Source: JBFHIJ01 sp963678775
GTDB lineage: Bacteria > Bacteroidota > Ignavibacteria > Kapaibacteriales > UBA2268
NCBI GenBank assembly: GCA_963678775.2
Contig: CAXXGR010000002.1
Coordinates: 496,001-560,000, forward strand
DNA length: 64,000 nt
Direction of reading: 5' to 3'
Shown here: piece after piece, positions 19,395-29,051 of the stretch
How the letters are laid out: each line of letters starts with the position of its first letter
Numbering within the stretch: the stretch's first letter is position 1
The notes under the pieces: generated by a model
Database searches by the model: none
Told to the model about the DNA's origin: nothing
Seen by the model: the letters and a program-made list of their open reading frames with translations, nothing else
Translations under genes and position numbers: made by a program

Positions 19395-20189
19395 ATGCGT
19401 TTATTGTCTATCGTGCTATCTTTTTTCTTCTTCACCGGAATAATTTTCAGTCAAGATAGAAAAGATGTTGATGTGAGACTTTCTCCATTGACGCTTGAAA
19501 ATACCAGTAATCAGAGAGACTATGGCTTTATTTTGGGCTTAGGACAAACTTTTCAGGGCGGAGAGCAGTACGTACAGTGCCCGGAATGTCAATTTAAGGG
19601 GGGTGCCGGCTTTTCGTTTTCTATAGGGATGCTATATGAGTATGAATTCCTAAAAGGAATTAGAATTGGAGGCTTGGCTGTCTATAATGATTTCAGCTTT
19701 AGCTCTAAATTTCAAGAGACTGAAATAAAAATTGATGAGGATACAGGGACTGAGTTGCCGGTAGTATTTTCTCACGATGGTAAGTTTACATTAAATGCAA
19801 TTACAGCAGCTCCCTATATCAAAATGTATCCTTGGAATTTTATGTTTGTTAGAATTGGTATGCCGATTTCTTATATTCTGAACAATAATATCAAACATGA
19901 GAAGATGCTTGATAATCAGAGCATTTCTGTTGCGGGCATGGAATATACAATCGAAGCAGTAAATGCAACAGTTGAAGATGGAGAAATAACTGGAATCAAT
20001 AAATTGCAGTTTTTTATGTCCACTGCTTTAGGTTTTGATTTACGATTGTCGAGGAACATCTATCTTTCTCCAATTTTTGAATACTATTTACCATTTACAG
20101 AAATAAGTTCAAATGGAGATGCTTCTAAAGTTAATAACTGGAAAATAAGTTTTGAATTGAGGATTGCACTTAAAGAAAGAGGTAGATAA
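19395..20189 (+). CDS. Predicted outer-membrane beta-barrel protein
   Basis: An upstream in-frame ATG exists at 19314, but the ATG at 19395 starts a proper signal peptide (MRLLSIVLSFFFFTGIIFSQ), so I choose it (264 residues). The mature part shows glycine- and aromatic-rich strands (YGFILGLGQTFQGG, GAGFSFSIGMLYEYEFLKG, ISFELRIALKERGR) as in porin-like or PorT-like barrels. Two cysteines close together (VQCPECQF) could bind metal or form a disulfide. Exact function is unknown. Confidence 0.75.
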   Translation: MRLLSIVLSFFFFTGIIFSQDRKDVDVRLSPLTLENTSNQRDYGFILGLGQTFQGGEQYVQCPECQFKGGAGFSFSIGMLYEYEFLKGIRIGGLAVYNDFSFSSKFQETEIKIDEDTGTELPVVFSHDGKFTLNAITAAPYIKMYPWNFMFVRIGMPISYILNNNIKHEKMLDNQSISVAGMEYTIEAVNATVEDGEITGINKLQFFMSTALGFDLRLSRNIYLSPIFEYYLPFTEISSNGDASKVNNWKISFELRIALKERGR

Positions 20190-20252
20190 AAATATGAGAT
20201 TTAATAAAATACTTGCCTATTAAGCAGTTATTATATAATTTAATTAAGTATA

Positions 20253-20279
20253 AAGTGCAAGTGCTATTCGCTTGCACTT
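20253..20279. terminator. Hairpin after the barrel gene, possible terminator
   Basis: AAGTGCAAG, a nine-base loop and CTTGCACTT form a 9-bp perfect stem about 64 nt past the stop codon. It has no T run, so it could be factor-dependent or a processing site. The remaining 20280-20575 holds only AT-rich promoter-like sequence for the next gene. Confidence 0.5.
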
Positions 20280-20575
20280 ATCTATTGCAACAATTCTTTG
20301 GGATAATTTTACTATTTGTTTTTTTTACTGAAAATATTTATGTAAATTATGTCAATCAGTTTATAATTTACTAGATGTAAAATTTTACATTTATTGATTT
20401 AGGGGTGTTTGATAGGGAATTTGTTACTCAATTCATTTTATTATATCTTTCTTTATGAAATCTTGTACTAAGAGTATTATGCCTTTTTAGCAATTCCTTA
20501 TGCTTATTCCCATTAAAATGTTTATAATAATCATATATAATAATTTAACATTAAAAACAAAATGGGTAGGAACTT

Positions 20576-23209
20576 ATGCGAGGTTTATTTACAAACTCCG
20601 TTTTTGCAATACTTTTGATTGCTCTATTTGGCTTGCAAAGCAACAATGCTACTGCTGCCAAAAATTCTACATCTAATTCCAATATCTTTTGTATTACTTT
20701 AGATAATACTCAAGGTGAAGAAGAGACCGGCGATATATTTTCTAATAAAAATATTAGAATTATAAACTTAGGCGCATCTGTAAATAGTGACAGGTTTGAC
20801 TATGCACCGACTATCAGTGCTGATGGAAAGACACTCTATTTTGTGTCTGACAGGAAGGGATCTACTCCTTTTGTATCTGATAAAGACGAACCCAGCCATG
20901 ATTTTTGGGCTGTAAATAAAAAGCACAGAAATGATACTGTCTTTTCTGAAGCTTATAATATCGATCCGAATTCTGAATATGGAAACCAAGGTGTCAATAC
21001 CGGTTTTCATGAAGGTGTTGCTTCAATTGCAGCAGATGGTCAGACTTTATTTTTCACTGCAGCCAATAGATCAGATGGTTTAGGACAGCTAGATTTGTAT
21101 ATGTCAAGAATCGAAGGCGATAAATGGACTCGTCCGGTAAATCTTGGTAAAAATATCAATACTAAATATTCTGAAACTATGCCTTCTATAGCGCCTGATC
21201 AATCTCGTTTGTATTTTGCTTCTGACAGAGCAAGACCAGGTGAAGAAGACAAACAAGAATATACTGATTTATGGTACTCAGATTATGACTTTGATATGGA
21301 AGAATGGCTTCCTGCTAAATTTATGTCGGAACTAAATACTGATGAATCAGACGAAGCACCGTTTATCGCTGCAGATAATCAAACTTTGTTCTTTGTTTCA
21401 GATGGAAGAGAAGACACTAAAGGCGGAAGAGATTTCTACATGACTAAATGGGATCCTGTTTCTAAAAAGTGGTCAACTCCAAGAAACCTAGGCGAACCTA
21501 TTAACTCTGAAGGCGAAGATAGATTTATTACAATGCCTGCTTCAGGCGACATTATCTATTTTACTTCTGACAGAGAGGATGTTGCAGGTTTCCAAGGCGC
21601 TTATGACAACTATATGGCATTTGTTCCTACCTTCTTTAGAAATGTCTCTTTGACAGGTACTGTTGCTGATGAATGTTCTGATGAATTTATTCCTGCTCTT
21701 ATTTCTGTTAAAAACCCAATCACCGGTAAAATATTCAAAGACAGCTTGAACGAAACTCACTCCGAATTCTCTATGATTGTTGTTAACGATGCTTTTGGAG
21801 ATCCTAGAGATTCTATTAAATATATTGATTATGAAATCACTGCAACTCACCCTAAATATGGTTCTAAAACAATCGTGCAAAGAGTTGAAAAACCGTCTAT
21901 GACTCAAGATCAGACTAAAGCTGGTGAAGTGGTTGACACTTACCCTACTAAAGTTACTTTAGGTCAAAGACCGGTTGTAGAATCTATTATAGATGAGTCT
22001 GCTTATATCGCTCAAATTAAAGCTACTCAACCTGAGTTCGCTAACTGGCGAGGTCTTGTAATGTCTGAAGTTCTTTCTTGGGATTTATATCCGCTTCTTA
22101 ATTACGTATTCTTTGAAGAAGGTAGTGCAGAACTTCCAAGCAGATATAAAACTTTAACTAAAGCGCAAATCTCTATGTTTAGTGATACAACTATCCCTGG
22201 TGCTACTTTAGATAAATACTATCATATCCTTAATATTTATGGTTTCCGTTTGAATATGCACCCTGAAGCAAAAATTACTGTTTTGGGTACTAATGACGAC
22301 AAATCTCCTAAAGAAAAAGGTAATAAAGAATTATCTAAAAATCGCGCGACTTTAGTTTATAACTATCTAAGAGACGTTTGGGGAATTAGCGAAGACAGAA
22401 TGAAGTTAGAATTTACTAACCTTTCTCCTAATGCTTCTAAAACTCGCGTTAAAGAAGATAGAGGCCTTGCTGACCAAGAAAACAGACGCGTTGAGCTTCT
22501 TACTGACGAATGGGAAGTTAAAAAACCTGTGTTTGAAACTGATCCTAAAACATTCCCTCAACCGGAATTTATGAACTTTAAACTTGAAAATGGTATCGAA
22601 GATGCTATCGTAGCTGAAAGAAGACTCGAAGTAACTCGTGACGGTAAAGTATGGAATACCTTTACTGACATTGGTACTACTGAAGGCAATTACATGTGGA
22701 ACTGGCAAAATGCAGACATGGAATATCCTGAAGACGAAGTTGCTTTCACTGCTCAGCTTATCGTAACTACAAAATCCGGCGCTGAATGTAAATCAGATCC
22801 GATTGTAATTCCGGTAAAACAAGTTTCTTCTCGTGACCGTATAATCAACTCTGGTGCTGACTCAACAGATGAAAAATATTCTTTGATTCTGTTCCCGTTC
22901 AACAGATTTGATGCCGGTCCATTAAACGAAAGAATTTTGAAAGATTATGTATATAGTCGTGTAACTCCAGAATCAAAAGTTACTGTAATTGGTCACACTG
23001 ATGTAGTTGGTCTTGAAAAACACAATAAGAGACTTTCTGAAAAACGTGCCAATACTGTAACTACTGGTATTAAAAGAAAAACTAAAAAAGTTGGTGAACT
23101 TAATACAACAGGTGTAGGTGAAGAGTCTCCTCTTTATCCAAATGAATTGCCTGAAGGTCGATTGTACAACCGTACTATCCAAGTATTGATTAAAACTCCT
23201 CTTAAATAA
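20576..23209 (+). CDS. OmpA-family protein with PD40 propeller and two OmpA-like domains
   Basis: The 877-residue protein has a signal peptide (cut near NATAAKN). At least five PD40/WD40-like motifs occur in the N-terminal third (TISADGKTLYFVSDRKG, SIAPDQSRLYFASDRA, FIAADNQTLFFVSDG). Two OmpA-like peptidoglycan-binding regions follow: one at about 505-640 (VFFEEGSAELPS..., NRATLVYNYL, ENRRVEL) and the canonical C-terminal one (VIGHTDVVGLEKHN, LSEKRANTVTTGI, YNRTIQVLI). The propeller-plus-OmpA plan resembles T9SS PorE-type linkers, but the second OmpA domain is unusual. It likely ties an outer-membrane or periplasmic assembly to peptidoglycan. It has its own terminator at 23237-23268. Confidence 0.88.
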   Translation: MRGLFTNSVFAILLIALFGLQSNNATAAKNSTSNSNIFCITLDNTQGEEETGDIFSNKNIRIINLGASVNSDRFDYAPTISADGKTLYFVSDRKGSTPFVSDKDEPSHDFWAVNKKHRNDTVFSEAYNIDPNSEYGNQGVNTGFHEGVASIAADGQTLFFTAANRSDGLGQLDLYMSRIEGDKWTRPVNLGKNINTKYSETMPSIAPDQSRLYFASDRARPGEEDKQEYTDLWYSDYDFDMEEWLPAKFMSELNTDESDEAPFIAADNQTLFFVSDGREDTKGGRDFYMTKWDPVSKKWSTPRNLGEPINSEGEDRFITMPASGDIIYFTSDREDVAGFQGAYDNYMAFVPTFFRNVSLTGTVADECSDEFIPALISVKNPITGKIFKDSLNETHSEFSMIVVNDAFGDPRDSIKYIDYEITATHPKYGSKTIVQRVEKPSMTQDQTKAGEVVDTYPTKVTLGQRPVVESIIDESAYIAQIKATQPEFANWRGLVMSEVLSWDLYPLLNYVFFEEGSAELPSRYKTLTKAQISMFSDTTIPGATLDKYYHILNIYGFRLNMHPEAKITVLGTNDDKSPKEKGNKELSKNRATLVYNYLRDVWGISEDRMKLEFTNLSPNASKTRVKEDRGLADQENRRVELLTDEWEVKKPVFETDPKTFPQPEFMNFKLENGIEDAIVAERRLEVTRDGKVWNTFTDIGTTEGNYMWNWQNADMEYPEDEVAFTAQLIVTTKSGAECKSDPIVIPVKQVSSRDRIINSGADSTDEKYSLILFPFNRFDAGPLNERILKDYVYSRVTPESKVTVIGHTDVVGLEKHNKRLSEKRANTVTTGIKRKTKKVGELNTTGVGEESPLYPNELPEGRLYNRTIQVLIKTPLK

Positions 23210-23236
23210 TATTTAAGACAGAAAGATTTTAAAGAG

Positions 23237-23268
23237 CACTCTAATTGAAAGATTAGGGTGTTTTTTTT
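23237..23268 (+). terminator. Intrinsic terminator
   Basis: CACTCTAAT, a six-base loop, ATTAGGGTG and eight T form a 9-bp stem with one G-T wobble, 27 nt past the OmpA-protein stop codon. Confidence 0.9.
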
Positions 23269-23503
23269 GATTTGAATTGAAATAGAAATACAGATTTACT
23301 CAGTCTTAGAGCATAATGGACATAAATTCAAAAATAGACATGTTTGCATGTGGATGATTATTAGTGAAGAGACGCAATGTATGGTGCATGTTAGAGCTCA
23401 GAAAATATACACTAAGATTGCGCCTTGGCACTGTTCCAATTATTCGATTGGTTTTTAATGTAGTTTATAGATATACTTTTGTAAACCCTTGCCTGGAAAT
23501 ACT

Positions 23504-23980
23504 TTAATCTATATTATAATAGCCGGCAAGAGCTGCCATATTGCTTTCAGCTGTTATGATTTGACAAATTGTAGCAAAAAGTATTTTTTCTTCTTCGCCG
23601 AATCTATTAAATTTTGGACTGTCGCAGTCTAACACTCCATAGAGCTTGCCCCCCTTAGCAAGAGGAACGACTATTTCAGAGTTTGATGCCGAATCGCAGG
23701 CTATATGCCCTTCGAATTCATGTACATTTGGAACTACCAAAGTTTCTAACTTCTCTGCAGATGTGCCGCATACACCTTTTCCGATAGGAATATGGATGCA
23801 AGCAACTTTTCCCTGAAAAGGACCTAAAAGAAGTTCCCCATTGGTGTGCATATAAAATCCTATCCAGTTTATACCTTCAAACTTTTCGTAGATAAGGGCT
23901 GAAATATTTGCTGCATTAGCTATAAAATTAGTTTCACCTTTGCAGATTGACTTTGCTTGTGCTATTAATTCTGAATACAT
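23504..23980 (-). CDS. msrC: Free methionine-(R)-sulfoxide reductase (GAF domain)
   Basis: This 158-residue single GAF-domain protein has the three conserved catalytic-site cysteines in their usual context: GKVACIHIPIGKGVCGTS (two) and HIACDSASNSEIVVP (one). It reduces free methionine-R-sulfoxide in the cytoplasm, a part of oxidative-stress repair. Its ATG is only 3 nt from the ribB stop codon, so it is co-transcribed with ribB and should fall under the same FMN riboswitch. The pairing of these two genes is unexpected. Confidence 0.9.
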   Translation of the reverse strand: MYSELIAQAKSICKGETNFIANAANISALIYEKFEGINWIGFYMHTNGELLLGPFQGKVACIHIPIGKGVCGTSAEKLETLVVPNVHEFEGHIACDSASNSEIVVPLAKGGKLYGVLDCDSPKFNRFGEEEKILFATICQIITAESNMAALAGYYNID

Positions 23981-23983
23981 ATT

Positions 23984-24631
23984 TTACCTCTGTTCCATAT
24001 CTTTGCGATATTGATAAATGTCTTCTATAGTTACTACCGGCATGTCATGTTTGTCTGCAAAAGTGATAATCTCAGGTAATCTTGCCATCGTGCCGTCTTC
24101 GTTAGTAAGTTCGCAAAGCACTGCTGTGTCGCCTAAGTTTGCTAATCTAACTAAGTCTATGCTGCCTTCGGTGTGACCTCTTCTTTCAAATACGCCATCA
24201 TTTCTTGCTCTGAGTGGGAAAACATGCCCAGGGTGAACTAAATCTTCCGGCTTTGCATTTTCTGTTATGGCTGAGCGAATGGTAGTAAGCCTGTCAGCTG
24301 CAGAAACACCGGTAGTAACTCCGTTTCTTGCTTCTATAGAAATAGTAAAGGCTGTCTGGTTTTGGCTCTCATTGCACTGTACCATAGGTGTAAGTTCTAA
24401 AGACTTACATTTTTCATCAGTGAGGCATAAGCAGACTATACCGCTGCACTCCCTAATCATCAGAGCCATGTCTTTTTCGTTCATATTTGCCGCGGGGAAT
24501 ATAATATCTCCCTCGTTTTCTCTGTTTTCATCATCAACAAGTAAGATGCCCTTTCCCATTTTTAGAGATTGGATTGCATTTTCAATACGTTCTTTGTGGT
24601 CAGCACCAAATTTCATTAAAGAAGTCATCAT
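23984..24631 (-). CDS. ribB: 3,4-Dihydroxy-2-butanone-4-phosphate synthase RibB
   Basis: With the start at 24631 (ATGATG, GGAA upstream) the protein has 215 residues, the length of stand-alone RibB. Key motifs are VDDENRENEGD, the SGIVCLCL strand, and HPGHVFPLRAR with the acid residues for divalent-metal catalysis. It converts ribulose 5-phosphate into the four-carbon unit of riboflavin. There is no fused GTP cyclohydrolase II domain. Longer in-frame starts upstream run through the FMN riboswitch and are wrong. The second ATG at 24628 is equally possible. Confidence 0.93.
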   Translation of the reverse strand: MMTSLMKFGADHKERIENAIQSLKMGKGILLVDDENRENEGDIIFPAANMNEKDMALMIRECSGIVCLCLTDEKCKSLELTPMVQCNESQNQTAFTISIEARNGVTTGVSAADRLTTIRSAITENAKPEDLVHPGHVFPLRARNDGVFERRGHTEGSIDLVRLANLGDTAVLCELTNEDGTMARLPEIITFADKHDMPVVTIEDIYQYRKDMEQR

Positions 24632-24775
24632 CAATTTCCGGATATATATAGATAATATTATGGCAAATAATATTTGGGTGATGGGTTGCGCAAAGGAATG
24701 AAGCATAAAGTCCGCAGTGATACTCATGCAGCAGTGCAAAAGTAAAATATACGTAATTCGTAGAGTTTCATCCTC

Positions 24776-24893
<118 letters not shown>

Positions 24894-25193
24894 ATAGTTG
24901 CAATTTATCTTTTTTTGAGCGAATTAGCAATTAAAACACAATAAAACTAAAATTAAGCAGAAAGTCTTGACTCCTTACTGAATATAGCAAGTATATATAA
25001 TATATAAATAGATAATGCAAAAAAAAATAAAATTTGCATATATAAATCATTATAGTTAATTTATCATTAGCTATAAATATAAATCACGTGCACACGATTT
25101 GTTATTTTAATAATAGCTAATGTAAAATGCGTACTACAAAATAATATGTTATTAGTGCTGGGAATAGTATAAAAATAAGTCTCCCCGGGCAAA

Positions 25194-25233
25194 GCGATGT
25201 GCTGAGCGAAAGTTTACCCAGAGCGAAGTCGAA
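25194..25233. repeat. Short dispersed repeat, partner at about 49958-49998
   Basis: GCGATGTGCTGAGC, then AGTTTA, GAGC and GTCGA in fixed order recur at 49958 with a few substitutions. Both copies lie in gene-free DNA. The 24894-25309 intergenic region holds nothing else that I can identify. Confidence 0.55.
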
Positions 25234-25309
25234 GGGAAGCGAGGTAGATTGAAGATGTATATTATAAATTCAAAATTCTCTTATTGAAAACAACAAAGGA
25301 CATATACCA

Positions 25310-26773
25310 ATGAAAACGCTAATTAGATATATTTTATTGCTATTTTTTACTTCTGTTTATCTTTTTGCAGGCAAGTGGGGAACGCCTCTTATTTTAGGTG
25401 AAAGAACAATAATGCCATATATAGGTGATGTTGATTATGACTCATTAGGTAATATCTATATTGAAACTTCATACTGCAACTGGGTAAGACCTATAAGCAA
25501 AGATACAATATTCCCAATTACCGAGCTTAGCGATGGGCAGGTCTCTTATAAATATAAGGTATTCGATACAGGAAAAGGCTTGGCAGATGCGAAAACACCA
25601 TTTACAGAGTTTAGTGAAAATGCCTATATTACTCGCTATGAAAATGAAATCTTATTTGTCAGAAATGATTCTATCTACAAAATAGATACCCTAATCAAAG
25701 ACTTATCAAAGCCCATCCTTAAACGCATAGAATACATGGGGAACGATATTTGGATATTACATATTATGGAATTTAAAGAGAATTCCAATATAATTTATAG
25801 AGGGTTCTATATTTTTAACTCTTCTGATTTTTCAATAGAGTTGAAAGAATTTAAGAATACCGGAGGTTTCCCTTATTTAGATTTTACATGTTTTACAGCA
25901 TATCGGGATTCGTATTGGTATCTTACAGAGTATCCACGTACAGTTGCTCGATTTGATGATAACGGATATGACAACTATTTTGTGTTAGATTCTATTCATG
26001 CACTTGATCCTGATTTTGGTGAAGTAACCTCTGCTTTTCAATCAGGCAGTAAAATCTTATTAGGAGGAGAGAATCAGAAGATTTATTCCTTTGATATGGA
26101 TACAAAACTAATAGCTTTAGAAGAAGAGTTAAGCAAGATACCAAGCATTATAGGAAAAGAGCAGAGCAACATAGATAAATATCCATATTGCTTATATGCC
26201 TCAACAGGAAATAAATATGGTTATGATTTTCGTGCCGTGGCTTACAAAGAGCATTTAGGCGGAGTGTCAGTTAAATATTCAATATACTACAGGAAAGATA
26301 AAGAAACTGAATTTACAAAAATTGAATTAAGTGACACTACATATTATGTATTAACGGGACTACATTTACCTGCCTGCAAAGATGGAAAATTATGGATTGG
26401 AGTCAATTATTACCCTGACGGAGACCATTCAAAATCTTATTATACAGGTGTGATATGCTTTGATCCATTTGGCGAGACAGATGTAATTGAAGGTTTGCCA
26501 AGTATTATTACGCTCGGAGCTGCACCCAACCCTGCTAGTTCATACACAAAAGTTCAATTTTACTTACGTCCTAGTACAAAAGATAAAGCAAACTTTAAAA
26601 TATACAATTACACAGGTGAACTAATAAAAACTTTAGACAACAGCTTCGACTACGACCCAAATGAAGCAATCGCCACAAAGCGAATAAACGTGGAAGACCT
26701 CAATACCGGTATCTACTATTTAGTAATTGATAACGGCAGCGAAAAGAGAACTATTGGATTTGCTGTAGAGTAA
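25310..26773 (+). CDS. Secreted propeller-like protein with T9SS sorting domain
   Basis: The 487-residue product has a signal peptide (to LFAGKWG) and a long beta-rich domain with YWYLTEYPRTVARFDDNG-type strands, consistent with a propeller but without a family I recognise. The C-terminal ~85 residues (GAAPNPASSYTKVQFYL, FKIYNYTGELIKTLD, LNTGIYYLVIDNG, KRTIGFAVE) are a type A T9SS sorting domain. It is therefore exported through the outer membrane. It is a single-gene unit. Confidence 0.8.
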   Translation: MKTLIRYILLLFFTSVYLFAGKWGTPLILGERTIMPYIGDVDYDSLGNIYIETSYCNWVRPISKDTIFPITELSDGQVSYKYKVFDTGKGLADAKTPFTEFSENAYITRYENEILFVRNDSIYKIDTLIKDLSKPILKRIEYMGNDIWILHIMEFKENSNIIYRGFYIFNSSDFSIELKEFKNTGGFPYLDFTCFTAYRDSYWYLTEYPRTVARFDDNGYDNYFVLDSIHALDPDFGEVTSAFQSGSKILLGGENQKIYSFDMDTKLIALEEELSKIPSIIGKEQSNIDKYPYCLYASTGNKYGYDFRAVAYKEHLGGVSVKYSIYYRKDKETEFTKIELSDTTYYVLTGLHLPACKDGKLWIGVNYYPDGDHSKSYYTGVICFDPFGETDVIEGLPSIITLGAAPNPASSYTKVQFYLRPSTKDKANFKIYNYTGELIKTLDNSFDYDPNEAIATKRINVEDLNTGIYYLVIDNGSEKRTIGFAVE

Positions 26774-26807
26774 GTAAGTGGTAAAAATAGTGGAAATAAC
26801 AAAAGAA

Positions 26808-26857
26808 CCTCCCCGTGTTTTCCTTTGGAAAACCCGACCCTCCATGTCATGGAGGGT
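26808..26857. repeat. Paired-hairpin dispersed repeat, copy a
   Basis: CCTCCCCG precedes a 7-bp hairpin (GTTTTCC-ttt-GGAAAAC) and then ACCCTCCATG-t-CATGGAGGGT, a perfect 10-bp dyad. Copies with the same order but different hairpin sequences are at 50282-50331 and, in a looser version, at 63693-63728, 63549-63590 and 63871-63911. Confidence 0.8.
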
Positions 26858-26906
26858 GGAGATGCAGTGGCCAGTAGAGATTAAGAGTGTTGGGCGAATT
26901 ATAAAA

Positions 26907-26949
26907 AAAAGCTGACTATTTGTTGCGTTTGAACAGATAGACAGCTTTT
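26907..26949. terminator. Bidirectional terminator-like hairpin
   Basis: AAAAGCTGACTATTTGTT and AACAGATAGACAGCTTTT pair in 16 of 18 positions, with A and T runs on the two sides. It separates the convergent T9SS gene and ribD. Confidence 0.8.
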
Positions 26950-26975
26950 GTATAAAAAATCTAAGTAGATTCTCT

Positions 26976-28076
26976 TTATATCTCTTTTTTAAGTCCAATA
27001 ATATGAATATCATCGCCACTTTTTGACACTGCTTTTATTGAAAAGTCTTTTGCCTGATTTACATAGTTTACTTTTAAATCGCTAAAAGTGTTTATGCCGG
27101 ATCCAAAGACTTTTGGAGAGATGAATACATGAAATTCGTCTATCAAATCTTGTGCGAAGAAGGATGAATATATAGAAGCGCCTCCTTCAATTAAAATAGA
27201 GGTTAGTCCGATTTCTTCTGCTAAAGATTTGAGAGCTAAAGATAAGTCTATCTTGTTATTTTCGTCAGTTTCCATTTTTAAAACAGTAAGACCTGCCATT
27301 TTCAACGTTTCTATTTTGCGGGGATTAGCATCTTTAGCACAACAGATTATTGTGTTTTCTCTTAAATCACCTTTGAAGATATTTAAATCCAACAGTAAAT
27401 TAAGTTTGGTATCTAATACGATCCTTTTAGGGTTTCTTCCTTGCACATTCCTGACAGTTAGTTGAGGATTATCTGTAGAGGCGGTCTTTCTACCAATTAA
27501 TATCCCATCAACCTGAGCTCTGAGGGCATGCGAGCGTTTTCTGCTTTCTTCACAGCTAATCCACTTGGAGCTTCCAAGTTTAGTAGCAATGCAACCGTCT
27601 AGAGTTTGTGCCATTTTTGCAATAACGTAAGGCATACCGGTAGTGATATGTTTAGTAAAGAATCTGTTAATCCATTTAGATTCTTCTTCCATAACCCCAA
27701 CAACTACTTCCATCCCGGCTTCTTTGAGCATGCGAACTCCACTTCCGGCAACTAATGGGTTAGGATCTTCCATTCCTATCACTACTTTAGAGAATTTCCT
27801 TTGGATGAGCTGAGAAGCGCAAGGAGGAGTTTTTCCCTGGTGAGAGCAAGGTTCAAGATTTACCACCATCGTGCAAGCTTCAAAAGTCTCCATTCCACTA
27901 CGGTTAATAGCATCTATTTCGGCATGATTGGCGCCAAATTCATGATGCCAGCCTTCTGAGATTACTTCGTTATTTGCATTTAATATAACAGCGCCTACTC
28001 TTGGGTTCGGACTTACATATCCGCTACCTTTTAGAGCTAGTCTAATTGCACGTTGCATTGCTTCTTTTTCGGACAT
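26976..28076 (-). CDS. ribD: Bifunctional riboflavin deaminase/reductase RibD
   Basis: The 366-residue protein has the N-terminal zinc deaminase domain (about 1-145) with HAEIDAI and EPCSHQGKTPPCA, and the C-terminal reductase domain (about 146-366) with GILIGRKTASTDNPQLTVR and SILIEGGASIYSSF. It catalyses the second and third steps from the GTP-derived pyrimidine in riboflavin synthesis. Its ATG overlaps the stop of the upstream lipoprotein gene by one base (TAATG), so the two are coupled. No FMN riboswitch was seen here; that element is 2 kb away, before ribB. Confidence 0.95.
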   Translation of the reverse strand: MSEKEAMQRAIRLALKGSGYVSPNPRVGAVILNANNEVISEGWHHEFGANHAEIDAINRSGMETFEACTMVVNLEPCSHQGKTPPCASQLIQRKFSKVVIGMEDPNPLVAGSGVRMLKEAGMEVVVGVMEEESKWINRFFTKHITTGMPYVIAKMAQTLDGCIATKLGSSKWISCEESRKRSHALRAQVDGILIGRKTASTDNPQLTVRNVQGRNPKRIVLDTKLNLLLDLNIFKGDLRENTIICCAKDANPRKIETLKMAGLTVLKMETDENNKIDLSLALKSLAEEIGLTSILIEGGASIYSSFFAQDLIDEFHVFISPKVFGSGINTFSDLKVNYVNQAKDFSIKAVSKSGDDIHIIGLKKEI

Positions 28077-28891
28077 TATTTACCCCATTGGTAATATACT
28101 GAAGTTTGATATGGAATAGGGAAAGCAGGAATAGTAATTCTTACTTCGTAAACTCCCGGTTCAACTTTTTCACCATTGTTATCTTTGCCGTCCCAATACT
28201 GATTATATAAGTAATTAGCACCTATTTCTTGTGGTTTGACTTTTTCTATTGCTTGAGTAAAATCAGAGTTAAAGTCAGAAGCCCAAACATTTCTACCATT
28301 CGTGTTATAGATACGAACTCTATATCTTTCTCCGTCCGGATGATATTCATCTTTTACATCAAATTTTCTAAAAACAAGAGTATATATATTCACACCACGA
28401 ATAGCTTTCTCAAAATAAGGTATCAAAGAAAGTGCTTCGGGTTTATTTTCAATATTAGGTGTTGCATCTTTTACTGTTGTAATAATTTTATAGACTTTTT
28501 CGCCTGCAGTAAATTTTATGTAAACCGGAGAATTATCTGTGAAATTTTCAGGTTTCGGTAAATTTGTTTGTGCAAAGAATGAAACAAGTTCTTTATCATC
28601 TTTCCCGAATGAGAAGGAAGACTTAATAATTTTAACTTCTTTGATATTGCTTTCGTCCCATTCTCCTATAGCAGCTTCAATTTTAGTGAAAGATCGAACG
28701 GCTCTGTAAAGTTCTTTATTTTTATCGCCTTCGAACAACCAAGTAACTGTAATTTTGGCATTTTTACCTAAAGAGTGTACAGTGACATCCGGAGCAAGAG
28801 GAATATCCTTTACAGAATCAAAGTTAACTCCACCACAACCTGCAAAAGCAATCATAAGTATAGAAAGTAAATGTATTCTACTAAAAAGCAT
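28076..28891 (-). CDS. Predicted lipoprotein, translationally coupled to ribD
   Basis: An ATG at 28915 is in frame, but ATG 28891 has AAGGAA eight bases upstream and begins the signal peptide MLFSRIHLLSILMIAFAGC, so I choose it (271 residues). The lipobox is AFAGC. The C-terminal part (RVRIYNTNGRNVWASDFN, YWDGKDNNGEKVEPGVYEVRI) resembles a FlgD-like or T9SS-like Ig fold. Its role is unknown. The one-base TAATG overlap with ribD suggests co-expression, with no metabolic explanation visible. Confidence 0.75.
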   Translation of the reverse strand: MLFSRIHLLSILMIAFAGCGGVNFDSVKDIPLAPDVTVHSLGKNAKITVTWLFEGDKNKELYRAVRSFTKIEAAIGEWDESNIKEVKIIKSSFSFGKDDKELVSFFAQTNLPKPENFTDNSPVYIKFTAGEKVYKIITTVKDATPNIENKPEALSLIPYFEKAIRGVNIYTLVFRKFDVKDEYHPDGERYRVRIYNTNGRNVWASDFNSDFTQAIEKVKPQEIGANYLYNQYWDGKDNNGEKVEPGVYEVRITIPAFPIPYQTSVYYQWGK

Positions 28892-29051
28892 GATTAGATT
28901 CCTTACAAATTTCAAAATTTTAACACTGCACCAAAATAATATAGAATATATAAAAAAGGTAAGAGATAAAACAATAGAATTGGCATAATAATTTCAAGTT
29001 TTTTTGATAATTTGGAACAATCGCTATATTGATCAATAAAATGGGGGAACG

